DNA of 64,000 bases, from positions 238,770 to 302,769 of the forward strand of contig LNAC01000769.1 in NCBI GenBank assembly GCA_002007465.1, written 5' to 3'. Position numbers and translations under genes: made by a program. Below are positions 20,871 through 32,789 of the stretch, in pieces. The DNA is from Ailurus styani (lineage: Eukaryota > Chordata > Mammalia > Carnivora > Ailuridae). The notes beneath the pieces are model-generated. The model had not been told where the DNA came from, did no database searches, and saw only the letters and a program-made list of their open reading frames with translations. Every line of letters starts with the position of its first letter. The stretch's first letter is position 1.

Positions 20871-21471
20871 TATGGGATGCAGTACAGGTATTGGAAGGAC
20901 TTCTTTCTTTTGGAGCCTTTTATTTTAACCAAAATTCTGACCCATACTCTCCCATATAACTACATCTCCCTTTGGGCCAACCAGCAAGTCAACTAGTGGG
21001 TCTTAAGTGTTATGTCTGTACGTACACTCACATTCCACAGGTCCCCAGAATGCTTCAAGTGTCCTTTACCATGACTCTTCCTAGAGCTGTCCTGTGGGCA
21101 TTGCTCTATCAAAATATTTTCTTTCAAATTGAAAATCCCAGTAGCTGCAGATCATCATGCCATGAAGCAGGAGAAAATCTGATTTAATATCCATCTCTGC
21201 AAACCGAATACTTAGGTGAGGGAGGCAGGGCTGAGGAATTCCTTTAGGATGGAGAAGGAAGCCAGCGACCTCAGGCAGCCACTCATCTGTGGACAGCAAG
21301 GGAGGGAGGAAAGATCCACAAAGGCCAGAATGTCACATGGGATTTCGGGGGAGTGCTCCTCGGGGGCTCTGTCCAGCTTAGGAAATAAAGTTGTAGAAAC
21401 CCGACTCACCCTTCTGTCCATCCCAATTCCAACTCTTTCTTTTCCTACACCTCACCTTCCCCTCTGTACTG
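20871..21471. other. Unique sequence, no gene recognised
   Basis: Nothing beyond short frames. Confidence 0.4.
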
Positions 21472-21907
21472 GGTTGAATAGCGACCTCCCAACGTCCTCT
21501 CCACCTGGACACCTGGAGCCTCAGAAGGTGACCTTCTTTGGAAAGAGTGTTCACAGACATATTTCCTAGCGATGAGGTCACACCAGAGTGGGGTGGGCTC
21601 TAACCCAGCAGCTGGTGTCCTGAGAAGAGGAGGGAACAGGGACGCAGACACAGAAGGGCCACTTGGTGACGGAAGCAGAGACTGGAGGGGTTGCACCTGT
21701 AAGCCAAGGGACGCTAGGGGTTGCTTGGCGAAGCAGCAGACGCTAGAAGGGGCAAAAAAGGCTTTTTTCCAGAACCTCCAGGGAGCACGTGGCCCCGCCA
21801 ACACCTTAACCTTGTACTTCTGGCCTCCAGGACTGTGAGAAAAAAAGTTACTATTATTCTAAGCACTCCTTTGTAATCATTTGTTTTGGCAGCCCAAGGA
21901 AGATGAC
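21472..21907 (+). mobile_element. MLT1-type LTR relic
   Basis: 'gtactgggttgaatagcgac', 'gaaggtgaccttctttggaa', 'tggtgtcctgagaagagg', 'gccaacaccttaacctt' and 'tctggcctccaggactgtga' match the order of MLT1 LTR landmarks. Solo LTR. Confidence 0.8.
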
Positions 21908-23249
21908 ACACCCTCTTAGAAGAAGAGGTGTAACTATTCGGGGGCCATTTGAAAGACCAGAAACTTCTTTATCTTCTTGGGTGGCCTGGGATCTCTCAGC
22001 TTGTCTGAGTTTGCTCTCACCGGTGAGTTCAGAAGCAGAACACAGCCTAGTTTGGGGTTGGAAGCTGTTGAACCGTCAGGCTTATTTCAGAGATGGTGGC
22101 TTATTATGACTTTCTGTCGCCTGAGGGCTCGCTGGAGCGAGTCTCACCTGGTCTTTGAGTCCCTTGAGAGAAAGCTTACTCAAGGATGTAGTGACGTTCT
22201 TAGCTCCGTGTCTGGTGCTGCGGCAGCTCCCTCCCTTCAGGATGAGGTGGGTTTAGATGCTCAGAGTTGTACAAAGTGCACAAAGCAAAGGGTGGGTGTC
22301 GGGGTAGCCAGCTGTTCTCAGTGTTGGGAAGAGGGGAGGTCCCATCGGGACAAGTTAAGGGGGTAGAGAGCCTGGGTGGCCGTTGTAGGACATGCTGGAA
22401 GACGTATCTTAAGAATTGTCGTCTTCGTATGAGTTTTGCAGGGTGGGTCAGATGAGGGGGAAGCCTGCAGATAGGGAAAAAGAGAAACCCACCTGGACAG
22501 CTCCTTTTCCTGGTTCTGCGCTGGGATTGGCTTTGCCAGCTGCAGAAAGCATCACCACCAAGACATGCCCTCGCTGGTGAAAGGCAAACAGGGCCCAGGA
22601 CCTTGCAGCCCGTGGCTCTGAGTCCTAATTCTTGATCTGTCACTTCAGCAAATCGTGATGGCTGTTTTGTGCCTTTGTTTTCCACCCCAAAATACCAAAT
22701 CACCCGCTACCGTGCCCAGTTTCAAATGGCACATACATGCTTGTAACGTGGATTGGAAACGTGCGTGATCCAGGAAGGGTACATGGTGCTTCCCAGGATC
22801 ACTCCAGGCTGGCATCAACTTTGTGCTGCCAAGCTTCTGACTCACTTTACTTTCCACCGGCCTCTGTCTGAGTAGTTGATGTGAGTAGGTTTTGCTGTTT
22901 TTGTTTTTTGCTATAAACACATGCATGATGTCCTCTGTGTGGAAGTACGTGTCCTGGTTTATTTTTCCCTTGCATTTCCTTCCTAGCTCTTTGAGGACAG
23001 ATTTCCTATGTCTACCAGCCTCGTGGACATGACTAGGAGTGAAGCAATGGCAGGGTGCACGTACCATGTGATCTTTTGCAGGAATCGAGCTCTGTAGAGC
23101 TTCTGTAGTCGAGGGAAGGCCTCAAGGTGTGGAGGAAGGTACGTGAGATCCTTAGGGCTGGGTCCTGCTTGCGGGCCAATCACAATTTGATGGGTATTAT
23201 GCTTAGGGCCGGGTGCCTCATGAAATTTCTTTGCTATTTTTTGCAGTTC
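21908..23249. other. Unique sequence, no gene recognised
   Basis: A 167-codon minus-strand frame (22200-22703) and others are present, but I see no conserved domain, retrocopy tail or splice context. Confidence 0.35.
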
Positions 23250-23835
23250 TTTTCTTTTTTCTTTTTAAAATTGACGTGAAATTCACATAATGAAATTGAC
23301 CACTTTAAAGTGAACAATTTGGTGGCCTTTAGTATATGTACAATGTTGTGCAACCACCGCCTCCATGTTCCACAACATTTTCAGCACCCCAAAAGGAAAC
23401 CTCTGCATGAAGCTGTGGCTCCTGTTATCCCTTCCCCCCTCTCTCCAGGTATCCAGCGATCTGCTTTCCTTCTCTGCAGATTTACCTGTTCTGGACATTT
23501 CGTGTGAGTGGAATTGTACAGCCTCTTGGTTCAGGCTTCTTCCATTCACCGTAACGTTCTGGGCGTTCGTCCCTGTCGTAACATGTCAGCACGTCATTCC
23601 CATGGATGGCCCGTGCTCCCCACTGCGTGGCCTGTGCTCCCCACTGCATGGCTATGCCGCATTTTGTTTCTGCACTCATCTGCTGATGGACATTTGAGCT
23701 CTTGTCCACCTCCGGCTGTAGTGAGTAGTGTTACTGTGAATATGCGTGTACGTGCATTTGTTTGAGTACCAGTTTCCCATTTTGGGGGGTATATCCCTAG
23801 AAGTGGAATTGCTGGGTCCTACGGTATTCGTCCTT
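23250..23835 (-). mobile_element. Old L1 (L1MB-like) 3' region, antisense
   Basis: 'cttttaaaattgacgtgaaa', 'acaatgttgtgcaaccaccg', 'caccccaaaaggaaacctct', 'ttctggacatttcgtgtgag' and 'agaagtggaattgctgggtc' are the antisense order of the old L1 3' region. A 21-bp local duplication lies inside at 23608. Confidence 0.85.
23608..23649. repeat. 21-bp tandem duplication in an old L1
   Basis: Two copies built on 'tgctccccactgc' with two mismatches ('ggcccg...gcgt' and 'ggcctg...gcat'). They lie where old L1 relatives have a single stretch. Confidence 0.85.
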
Positions 23836-24325
23836 TTCTGACTTATGTCACTTACCATTGTACTCTTTAGATCCATCCATCCATGGTGTTGCAAATGGCC
23901 AGATTCCATTCTTTTTATGGTGATAGAGAAATACACATCACATCTTCTTTCTTCATTCGTCTGTGGATGGACCCTTGGGCTGCAGTAACTAATGCTGCAA
24001 TAAACATAGGGGTGCAGATAGCTTTTCAAATGAGTGTTTTTGCTTTCTTTGGGTCACTACCCGGTAGTGGAATTACTGGATGATGTGGTAATTCTACTTT
24101 TCATTTTTTGAGGAACCTCCATGCTGCTTTGTACAATGTTGCAGTTTATACTCCCATCCACAGTGAATGGGGGGGCTCCCTTTTGTCCACATCCTCATGA
24201 ACACTTGTTATTCCTTATCTTTTTGATTCTGGCCACTCTGACTGGTGTGAGGTCCTATCTTATTGCGCTTTGACTTGTATTTTTCTGATGACTGGTGGTG
24301 TTTAGCAGTGTGCAACTTTAAGGAG
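23836..24325 (-). mobile_element. Second L1 fragment, antisense
   Basis: The L1 text restarts at an earlier point of the antisense order ('tctgacttatgtcacttacc', 'ggtgttgcaaatggccagat', 'gctgcaataaacataggg', 'gaggaacctccatgctgctt'), so this is a separate copy next to the preceding one. It ends near 'tggtgtttagcag'. Confidence 0.85.
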
Positions 24326-25179
24326 ACACTTAACTCTCAAGGGTCACACAAGTGCCAACTGTGCATCTGAAAGACCCCTGTCATGCGTTCCTCCTTAAAT
24401 GTGCTACTCTGGGGCCCCGGGGCTCCTTGCTGTTGGTTGGGGCTGTTCTCCGCATCAAAGGGCCGACTGCCCTCAACCTTCTTTTGCTGCCATCCTGGGG
24501 TCAGGAGGCTCCTCCGACAGCTCGTGCCTCCCTCGTCTGGTGTCTGTCCCTCTGGGATCGGGCTCGGATCTGCCCGTCCTGGGTTGGGTGCCCACCATGG
24601 ACCCGTCCACACGGACTGGGGTGTCATCTGGAGGCAAGGGACATCTGCTGTTGGAAACCCATGCTTGGAGTGAGTGGGAAACAGTTTCCTCAATGAGGGA
24701 AGAGCTTTGTCCCTGGAAGCAGGGAGGAGTGATGGGAAGGTTGGTAGGTCTCTCATGGCAGCTCCAGGCCCTGGAGTCTAGAGGAGGGTTTTATTAGCAT
24801 ACCTACTGCAAGGAGGCAAATAGGAAATCTGAATGCATATTGAGAATGTCTCAAGCTGGACAGTTTGCTTAGTAGCATTTCTGTTTTCTATAAAATTGAC
24901 AAGGTAATTTCCTTGGCTTATGTCATACTGTACTTTGTTAGCTTTTTCCACATCGTGGCATGTACACAAAGTGACAGCCTAGACGGCGTCAGTGGAGACA
25001 GCTGCCCGTGGCCGGGGTGGGGGTCTGGGCTCTGGGTATTCTGGGTCTGAGGGTGTCCAACCCCACAACCACTTGTGACCTATTTGCCAGATGCCACTCA
25101 ACGATGGCATCCCATTGGGTGGCTCTCTCCTTGTGGACAGTTTCAGTGCAAAGTCATTCTCTTTATTAAAATCTGCACT
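24326..25179. other. Unique sequence, no gene recognised
   Basis: A GC-rich first part (to about 24780) with frames open on both strands, then AT-richer DNA. No repeat named. Confidence 0.35.
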
Positions 25180-25389
25180 GGGGCACGTGGGTGGCTCAGT
25201 CAGTGAAGTGTTGGACTCTCGATTTCGGCTCAGGTCGTGATCTCAGGGTCCTGGGATTGAGCCCCACGTCCGTCAGTCTCTGTGCTCAGCACAGTGTCGG
25301 CTTCGGAGTCCCTCCCTCTCCCTATGCCCTTCCACCTGCTTATGCTCTCTCTCTATAATAATAAATAAATAAAATCTTTAAAAAAAAAG
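25180..25389 (+). mobile_element. Can-SINE, sense, with target-site duplication
   Basis: Head 'ggggcacgtgggtggctcag', tail 'ataataaataaataaaatc'. The sequence 'aaatctgcac' occurs directly before (25169-25178) and after (25391-25400). The head carries an unusual 'gtgaagtgttggactctcg'. Confidence 0.95.
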
Positions 25390-25549
25390 AAAATCTGCAC
25401 CTTTGTGGACAGCCATTATCTGTTAATAAGGCAGCAATTCACACATGCAGAGTCTTAAGGAAATGATAACCTGCTTGCTCAAAGAAGTGTAATAGTTACC
25501 TACAACTCTTCATGCTAATCATTCATTCGTTCGTTCATTCATTCACATA

Positions 25550-25640
25550 TAGTATTCTCTGTGCCCAACGCAGCGCCTGAACTCATGACCTTGAGATCAA
25601 GAATCGCAGGCTCTATTACTGAGCCAGCCCACGCTCCCAC
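25550..25640 (-). mobile_element. Degraded carnivore SINE fragment, antisense
   Basis: 'gaactcatgaccttgagatc', 'aagaatcgcaggctctatta' and 'ctgagccagcccacgctccc' are a diverged antisense tRNA-like head. An (ATTC)n-like stretch lies just to the left (about 25520-25545). Confidence 0.7.
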
Positions 25641-26399
25641 CCTTATTTTTTTAGATTTGTCAGGGATCCAAACACAAAATACCCTATTGCTTTAATTTCT
25701 ATTGAGTTCAAGTCATCCAAACAAGAGTTAACCCACCGTGGAGAGTGCCTCTTGCTCGCTTTGGCTACTTATTGCATCTAAATGGCTTATTAAATGCAGA
25801 ACACTGTCCACGTTCCACTCACCACAGATGACGAGATGCTTCCTGTGGTTGGATGTAATGTCTGTTCTTTGGTTTATAGATCCAGAACACCGCAGAGAGT
25901 TCCATGGGAGGCCTGGCACTTGTATAATAAATCAGAACTAACTGGAAAAGATTTCAAAGTGCTCCCTGCACTGTTATCGATGCTACTGAGAAGACTTTTC
26001 TGGAAAGCGCAAATAGGTCTGAAGAACCCCTTCTGTTTTCAGTGGAGATAGAGGTAGGAAGGGGTGAGTGACTAGATGGCGCTACCCTGTCCCCTACTTG
26101 CACACAGTGAAACACGTCCCCATCATGGAGCAGGGCGGGCATTGGTCTTTTTCAGTCCCGGGTGAAAGCAGCTAATTGAGGAAGTGAGGGGACCGACAGA
26201 AAGTCATTGAGTGTCAAAACTACCAGTCATCCCCAGCCAAGGACCTGCTCGCCGATGGCATCGAGGCCATGGGGTGGATGGAGTGGATAATTACATAGCA
26301 AAGGACTGAAGGAATAAATAGCAAAGATGGAAGGAAAGGCTACAGAGCTCAAAATAATTTTATAATTTATTATTATATAAAAATGAAGTGGCAGCTCCT
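25641..26399. other. Unique sequence with one CTCF-like site
   Basis: No gene recognised. A CTCF-like core lies at 26071-26083. Confidence 0.4.
26071..26083 (+). promoter_or_regulatory. Weak candidate CTCF core
   Basis: The core TAGATGGCG fits YAGRKGGCR fully, but the preceding four bases fit CCAS at only about half the positions. A chance match is likely enough to keep the confidence low. Confidence 0.3.
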
Positions 26400-26493
26400 T
26401 GCCCTCATCTCCCAATGTCCCCAGCATTGGGAAGAGTACTTGGAATATGGTCAGGGCTCAAGAAACATTTGCCGAATGAGTAAATGAATGAAC
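26400..26493 (+). mobile_element. L2 3' end
   Basis: 'ggaatatggtcagggctcaa', 'gaaacatttgccgaatgagt' and 'aaatgaatgaa' match the terminal L2 block. Ancient relic. Confidence 0.6.
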
Positions 26494-26589
26494 CCAAGTG
26501 TTACTCTGCACCCCTTGTCCATATCCTGGGAAAACATCCCCCGTAACAGAGGGCAAAAATCAGATTTTTGATACAAGAATAAAATGTGG

Positions 26590-26805
26590 TGTTAGAAATG
26601 TGCAACGTTTTGAAAATTGAGAAGAAGGCAGAGAGATGAAAGGTACAGCAGGGAGAATATCATCAGTAGTATTATAATAGTGCCATATGGTGACAGGTGG
26701 CCGCTCACTTGTGAGTGCGGTGTAATGTACAGAGTTGTTGAATCGCTTGTTGCACACCTGAAATTCATGTAACGTTTTGTGTCAGCCATATTTAAAAAAA
26801 CTGAG
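26590..26805 (+). mobile_element. Old L1 3' end, sense
   Basis: 'tatggtgacaggtggccgct', 'gttgaatcgcttgttgcaca' and 'cacctgaaattcatgtaacg', ending in 'cagccatatttaaaaaaact', follow the 3' terminal region of L1MA/MB-type elements. Confidence 0.75.
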
Positions 26806-26849
26806 CAAAAGACAATGTCTAAAACAAGAGTAATCTAAACATGACTCGG

Positions 26850-26950
26850 TGATGTAGTAGAATGAGCACCAGGTTGGGAATTAGGAAACCTGACTTCTGT
26901 ACTACATGTTTTTCAACTTGATACACGCCCCTGTGAAGCCCTTTCCATCA
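26850..26950 (+). mobile_element. MIR fragment
   Basis: 'agaatgagcaccaggttggg' and 'aattaggaaacctgacttct' resemble the MIR 5' half. Short and diverged. Confidence 0.5.
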
Positions 26951-28399
26951 GAAGGGAAGAGAAAGACTATTCAGGCCCAGTGTGGGAACCCTTGGGAAGG
27001 AAATGGGAAAAAATATCTTTGTACATCAAGTCGTACCATACGACTGAGTAAATTCCGGCTGCATTAAAAACTTAAATGAGAATGATAAAAGTTGTCGGAG
27101 GTGAGAACATAGAATTGTGTGCTTATAGAGCTCTTGATGGGAGGAAATTTTTTTCAAACATTTTTTGGATTAGTGTGGGCTTTAAGAGCTCTAGGACATT
27201 ATTTTCTTGTTTTTGTTCAAACCTCTTTTGGATTTGCGAGGTAATTATATTCATAAGATAAACCGGAAAATATACGGGCAATGCACAGACTAATGCCCAC
27301 TGTGACCGTGACCATGACCAGAGCCGCAATTCCAGTGACCCTTCCCTGCCTCCCCTCCCCACCCAGGGAGCCACCAGGAGGTCCCTTTTCAGATTCTCCA
27401 GATATAAAAGGTATTACACCTTATAAATTACTCCGAGACTTGTAGTTTTCATTCAGCATTGTGCCTTGGAGAACTATCCATTTTAGTACATATTGATCTG
27501 CCTTTTTTTTTTTAAGTGCTCAATGCAGGATATGAAGACAAATAGGGCAGTACCTGGAAAATCCTGGGGGAATGTGACTTAGTACTAGAATGACACTCGA
27601 ATTCTGTTCCCAAAACATCCATCATGTTGGAGGGACACTTAGAGACGTTTTCAGTTGGGCGAGAACACAGTTTACTCTACTGTGTTAGGGAGTTGCTGAC
27701 GGCTGGGCTCCAACTGTAAGGAGCAAGAGGTCAAGCAGGTGGCTGGGAGATACAGGCGGTGGAGCCACCTGGGTCTTGAGCTTGCCCAGTCCTTGGTTTA
27801 TGTTACTGCTGCTCTGTCTCTGTGTCTCTGTCTCCATCTCGTTCTGTCTGTCTGTCTCCCTTCCCTTCTCATATATTCCACTTTCTCTCCTCTTCAGGAC
27901 TCTCACACCTTCTCTGGGGGTCCTTGCAAAGTGGGGGGTCTCCCCACCACTTTATTACATAAAGCAATCCAGTCCTCTTTTTGTGCCCCTGGCCCACCCT
28001 GGTTCTTGACTTCCCTAAACAGTCATGTCCCTTTGTGTGGAACCCCCCCCATGCGCCCCCCCACTGCGCTTGTGTGGCCATTTCACATCGAGCAGGCGTT
28101 GAAATCCAACAAAAAGTCACTCAGTCAAAAGAACCTCTTGTCTGGGCAAAACTTGCTTTCAGATTTATTTTTTCTACTGTTTTTCTCTCTTCTAACTTAT
28201 TAAGTCTTGCCTTTTTCTTCATAATACTTCATGTGGCTTTCCCTGACTTTCCTTTGTGTCTCCCCAATGGTTTCCGTGGGGTTCTTCTTTCATTTTCTGT
28301 TCATTCTTTGTTTTTCTTCTCTTTTTAGTCAATAGAACTGAAGTATTTTCTGCTGAGCTTTTCTTAACTCTCTCCTGTGGATTCTTACTGTGACCATTT
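26951..28399. other. Mostly unique sequence, no gene recognised
   Basis: A possible LINE trace lies at 27430-27500 ('gttttcattcagcattgtgc'). 27810-27870 is a C/T-rich low-complexity stretch with a short (TCTG)n. Plus-strand frames here (27739-28203, 27981-28328) are Leu/Ser/Phe-rich, as pyrimidine-rich DNA would give, and are not genes. Confidence 0.35.
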
Positions 28400-29653
28400 C
28401 CTGACAGTTTCTAGAAATTATGTATTTATTTGTCCATTTTCTTTAACTCAAGGAAAATGTAAGAGCATTTCCCTCCATCCCAGGTGGCTGGGTCTTTTGT
28501 GTTTTAATTTGGTTTTCAGTTTCTAGTTTTATTGCACTGTGATATAGAAAGTTTTCTGCCCTGTCTTTACTTTCCAGAGATTTTCTTTTTGGGTCTGAGT
28601 CTAGTTATGATCCTTTCATGGGCACTTGAACTGAAGATATTTTCTCTGTTTTTAGAGTGTGTGTGAATGTATGCATGAGTCTATTTCTGTATGTATAAAA
28701 CAGACCTTTTTAATTATGCTACTTAGGTCATCTATAATTTATTTTATGTCTATTTTATGTATCGAGGACAGAGGGAAGTGCACAGAAATTCAGAGCTGTT
28801 ATCTTTGTTTTGAGATTGTATCATTTAACTTCATAGAGTGCCCATTTTTGTCTTTATTGTTAATGCTTTGTGGTCTGTAGTCTCTCTTCAGTGATATTAG
28901 GATCACAACCCTTGCTCTTTTTTGTTCGTGCTTGAGTTTTGAAAGCCTTTTATTCACGAAGACTGAGAAGTCTTTATGAAATACGTTGGTTTTGGAGTGG
29001 CTCTTGTGTATAACTTGTGGTTGGGTTTGCTTTCGCCCCCAATCTCTTCCCTCACTCCCTTCCTTCTTCTCATCCTTCCATCATAGATGAGTTGAGCTCA
29101 TTTACCTCGATTAATGGTAGATAGGATCGATTTTTAGTTTTTTGTATTATTTTACATTACGATTTTATTTTTTATGCTTTTATATAAAGTCATCTACCAA
29201 GTGGTCTATTGTCTTTGAAAATCTTTCTGAAGTTTAGGAAGATTTGCATTATTATTCTAATAGTTGCTTCTATAATTTCATTTAAAATTAACACCCTGGG
29301 TCCTCTATTTATTTTTTACACAGTATGTTCCCCTCCACAGAGTAACGATAAAATCACTGTGGGTGCTTCCCTCCCGTTCACCCAGTTTTAGTCAACAGTG
29401 CTCATCTGTTTTAGCATGCATCCTTGGAAGGTAGACATATTTATACTTCTGCCACATGATTTGTCAGCTGTCAATGACTTGTTGCTTTTCAGTTCTTGTA
29501 AATGAGGCAGTCGACAAACGTACTCTTTCACCTTCTTATCCCGTTCTTCTGCCCAGTTTCGTTATTACATCATTTCTCCACTGTCATGGCCCACAGCATT
29601 TCATTCTGCTCTGTGACTCTGGTCCATGTGTTTGTTTTGGTCTTACTTTTCAA

Positions 29654-29863
29654 ATCTTTTTTTTTTTTAAGATTTTATTTACTTATTTGACAGAGAGAGA
29701 GAGAGAGAGAGGTATCACAAGTAGGCAGAGAGGCAGGCAGAGAGAGAGGGGGAAGCAGGCTCCCCACTGAGCGGGGAGCCCAATGTGGGACTCGATCCCA
29801 GGACCCTGGGATCATGACCTGAGCTGAAGGCAGTGCTTAACCAATTGAGCCACCCAGGCGCCC
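29654..29863 (-). mobile_element. Can-SINE, antisense, perfect 17-bp target-site duplication
   Basis: 'ttggtcttacttttcaa' flanks both ends (29637-29653 and 29864-29880) without mismatch, so the insertion is comparatively young. The tail T run, the (GA)n middle and the head 'gagccacccaggcgccc' are all present. Confidence 0.97.
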
Positions 29864-30046
29864 TTGGTCTTACTTTTCAATCAGACATATCTGGTGCTCA
29901 CTCCTAGGTTCTTTCCCTGTGGTTTCCCCAATCATCTGGTTGGCTGAAGTTTGCTCTCTTATAGCCTTCTCAAGAAGGACTCCTGATAACAATGCTCCCT
30001 AACTTCTGCAGTTAAAGAAAAAAGTACGCTTTATACTTGAAGGGCA

Positions 30047-30080
30047 ATCGCTTCTCGGCCTTTTGGCTAAGATCAAGTGT
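30047..30080 (+). pseudogene. RNU2: U2 snRNA 5' fragment (tailless retropseudogene)
   Basis: The first 34 nucleotides of U2 snRNA are present without mismatch to the sequence as I know it, starting exactly at the RNA 5' end ('atcgcttctcggcc') and stopping after 'aagatcaagtgt'. Direct repeats 'atacttgaagggca' (30033-30046) and 'atacttgaaggaca' (30081-30094), 13 of 14 identical, flank it as target-site duplications. There is no poly(A), no Sm site, no branch-point-pairing region and no PSE-like promoter in place, so it cannot make a functional snRNA. The flanking repeats indicate integration by L1-type machinery. Confidence 0.9.
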
Positions 30081-30990
30081 ATACTTGAAGGACAGGCCAT
30101 ACTTTTCCCATCTGTACCTCTTAGATGCTGTCCCATTGTCCTTTGGTGATTAATGGTGGATAAATCCGAAGCCAGACTGAGTTCTTTGTCTAGAATTTTT
30201 TTCCCTTTTTTTAAAACCCAAAAACTTTACTGTGATTAAGTCTTGGCATTAACCATTCTAGGTCAACTTCTTGTCTGGTACACAGTATAATCTTTCGATT
30301 GTCCAGTTGTATTCTGTTTTTTTTTAATTTCTTGAAAAATTTCATGAATTGAATCATTAAATATTTGCTTTGTTACCTTGCTTTGTGTTTCTTCAGGGAT
30401 TCCAGTGATGTAGGAGTTGAATCTCCTTTACCTGCCTTCCAGATGTATCATTTTCTAAGAAAAAAAATCGTTTCTTTAATTTTGTTTTATAATGCTCGAA
30501 TTTCTCATTACTATTCTCTTTGCTTCTTGGTGAACTTCCAGAGTATCTAGACTCATTTTTGCTCCTTCTAATATTTATTCATTTATTCTTTCTTGGAGTA
30601 TAGCTGCTCATGTTTTATTTCTTTCTGATAAATAATTGTATCTTTCTTATGTTCCTGTGTTTCTGATTGCTTTTTGTAGAGATAATGGCCACACTGAATA
30701 TTTTAAAATTCATGGTGAAATACTTAGTTAAAATTTTTTTCTGCTCTGTGGCAACATTTTTCTGGTCAGTATTCTTTGCCTTTGATATATTTTGTTGCTC
30801 TGTGTACCAATATTTCCTAGATCATCTTGGTATTAATGCTGTGCTAATTCCCTTTTTATCACCGATCACTGAATGATCATATTCTCCTTAGTCTGTGTGT
30901 AAGTGGTTTCCAGTTGGGGGACAGGTTTATTGGGACTAAGCTAGCTTTCCAAAGAAAGACTGCTTCTTGCAAATATGGCCTTTAGTGTGA

Positions 30991-31167
30991 TTTTAAAAAA
31001 AAGATTTTATTTATTTATTTTGGTGTGCCTGAGCAGGAGGAGGGACAGAGGGAGAAGCAGGCTCTCTGCTGAGCAAGGAGCCCAACGCAGGACTTGATCC
31101 TAGGACCCTGGGATCATGACCTGAGCCGAAGGCAGCCGCCTAACTGACTGAGCCACCCAGGTGCCTC
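30991..31167 (-). mobile_element. Can-SINE, antisense
   Basis: 'gattttatttatttatttt' tail, 'ggaccctgggatcatgacct' B-box region and 'actgagccacccaggtgcc' head in reverse. Shortened CT-rich middle. Confidence 0.95.
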
Positions 31168-31874
31168 CTCAGTCTTTACGTAGGTCTTCAAGTCCACTGA
31201 TGATAGTTTACTCCGAGTCTCACCGAGAATGCAGTTTCTGTGTTGTGTTAGCAATGCTCATGTTGCTTGTATCATCTAAGGGGGCTACGGGGAGACACGT
31301 ACACTTCAGTGGCCACGTTCACCCTTGAAATCCATCTCTGTTTCCTTAAGCAGTCTTTATGATTTCATTTTTGATATGTAACTAAGCCTTCCGGCATTTA
31401 CATTTTTGCAAAATATGAGCTTGAGGTCTGATATATATTTTTTCTAGTTTTTGGAATATCTTTTATTAAATAATCTGGTCTTTGTTCCTTGTTTTGAAAT
31501 GGCACATTTGTCATATGCCACCATCCTGTACTTACTCCTTTTGGAAGGTTTTTTTTTATGCCTGTTCCTTCAGTTACGATTACCGTGGTATTTTAATACT
31601 GAATATTTATAATGTGCTTTTGTGTCTTTTTTTTTTCAGAATGTATCTGCTATTTTTGCTATTCTTCTAGATTTAATACAGTGAAGTACCTTTTGAATCT
31701 CCAGAATGGGGATATGACATCCATTATTTTATGTGTTTGTTGAAATATGGAATTCTTTCAGTAGTAGAATAAGAACTTCTTTTTTTTGAAGTGGTTCTAT
31801 AAAGCAGTTTGAGAAATGCTGCTCTAGTATTTCAGCAGTAAACACCATGCTTTCTGCTGACATAAGGAACACAT

Positions 31875-32084
31875 GGGCACCTGGGTGGCTCAGTCGGTTA
31901 AGCATCTACCTTCAGCTCAGGCATGATCTCGGGGTCCTGGGGTCAAGCTCCCCCCCCCCACGTTGGGCTCCCTGCTCAGTGGGGAGCCTGCTTCTGTCTT
32001 TCCCTCTGCCTCTCCCTGTCAGCTCCTGCTCTCTCTCTCACTTGCTCTCTCTCAAATAAATAAGTAAAATCTTAAAAAAAAAAA
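31875..32084 (+). mobile_element. Can-SINE, sense
   Basis: Head 'gggcacctgggtggctcag' missing its first G, poly-C expansion ('gctccccccccccac') in the B-box area, CT-rich middle, tail 'caaataaataagtaaaatct'. Confidence 0.95.
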
Positions 32085-32137
32085 GCAACAAAAAAGAAGA
32101 TATCTGACATGTTATATTGGTCTATTCCCATCTTTCT

Positions 32138-32307
32138 ATTTTTTTTTTTTGAGAGAGAGAGAGAGAGAAGAGGCAGAGGGAGAAGGAGAGAGAGAGAATC
32201 TCAAGCAGACCTGAAATGGGGCTTGATTGATCTCATGACTCAGAGATCATGACCTGAGCCGAAACTGAGAGTCCAACGCTTAACTGACTGAGCCACCCAG
32301 GTGCCCT
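32138..32307 (-). mobile_element. Can-SINE, antisense
   Basis: T run, (GA)n middle, 'agagatcatgacctgagccg' and 'actgagccacccaggtgccc'. More diverged than its neighbours, and no clear target-site duplication was found. Confidence 0.95.
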
Positions 32308-32789
32308 TCTAAATTTTTAAAACAGTCAGAAAGATTAAATTTTGCATCTGTTGAGAAGAATCATTTCCCTCCCTTGACCTGTTAATATAACATATTATAT
32401 CCAGAATTTAATTCTCACTGGGATCCAGCTCTACATTTCTATGATAAAGCATATATGTTCAGGGCACATTATTATTTTAATGTATTTCTAGACTTGATAT
32501 AATAAGATTTTTGCATCTGTCCTTGTGAGATTTAGTTAGTAGTTAACTTCGTCACATTTTAGGTGGTTCAAGCTTCTTAAAATAGAATGGAACATTTCTT
32601 TTTTTTCTCTCTGTTTCCTCCCAGGCAGTTGAAATTCTGTAGAAATGATGAGTCGCTCAAGAGTTGGAAGCAGCCTGCTGAGGAGGCCAGGGCGCCCTCC
32701 TGTCCCCTTGGGGGTTGTTCTTTGGCGTACTGTCATTTTCTTCTGCAGTGTGGGATAATGGGCTGCCCGGGTCAGAGTGTGCCTACTGC

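Noticed and set aside
27739..28203. 154-codon Leu/Ser-rich frame with apparent hydrophobic segments as a membrane protein
   Set aside because: The hydrophobicity comes from C/T-rich low-complexity DNA (CTC, TCT, CTT codons). A second phase is also open and equally hydrophobic.
30047..30080. A functional U2 snRNA gene
   Set aside because: Only the first 34 of about 190 nucleotides are present, with no Sm site, no 3' box and target-site duplications on both sides.
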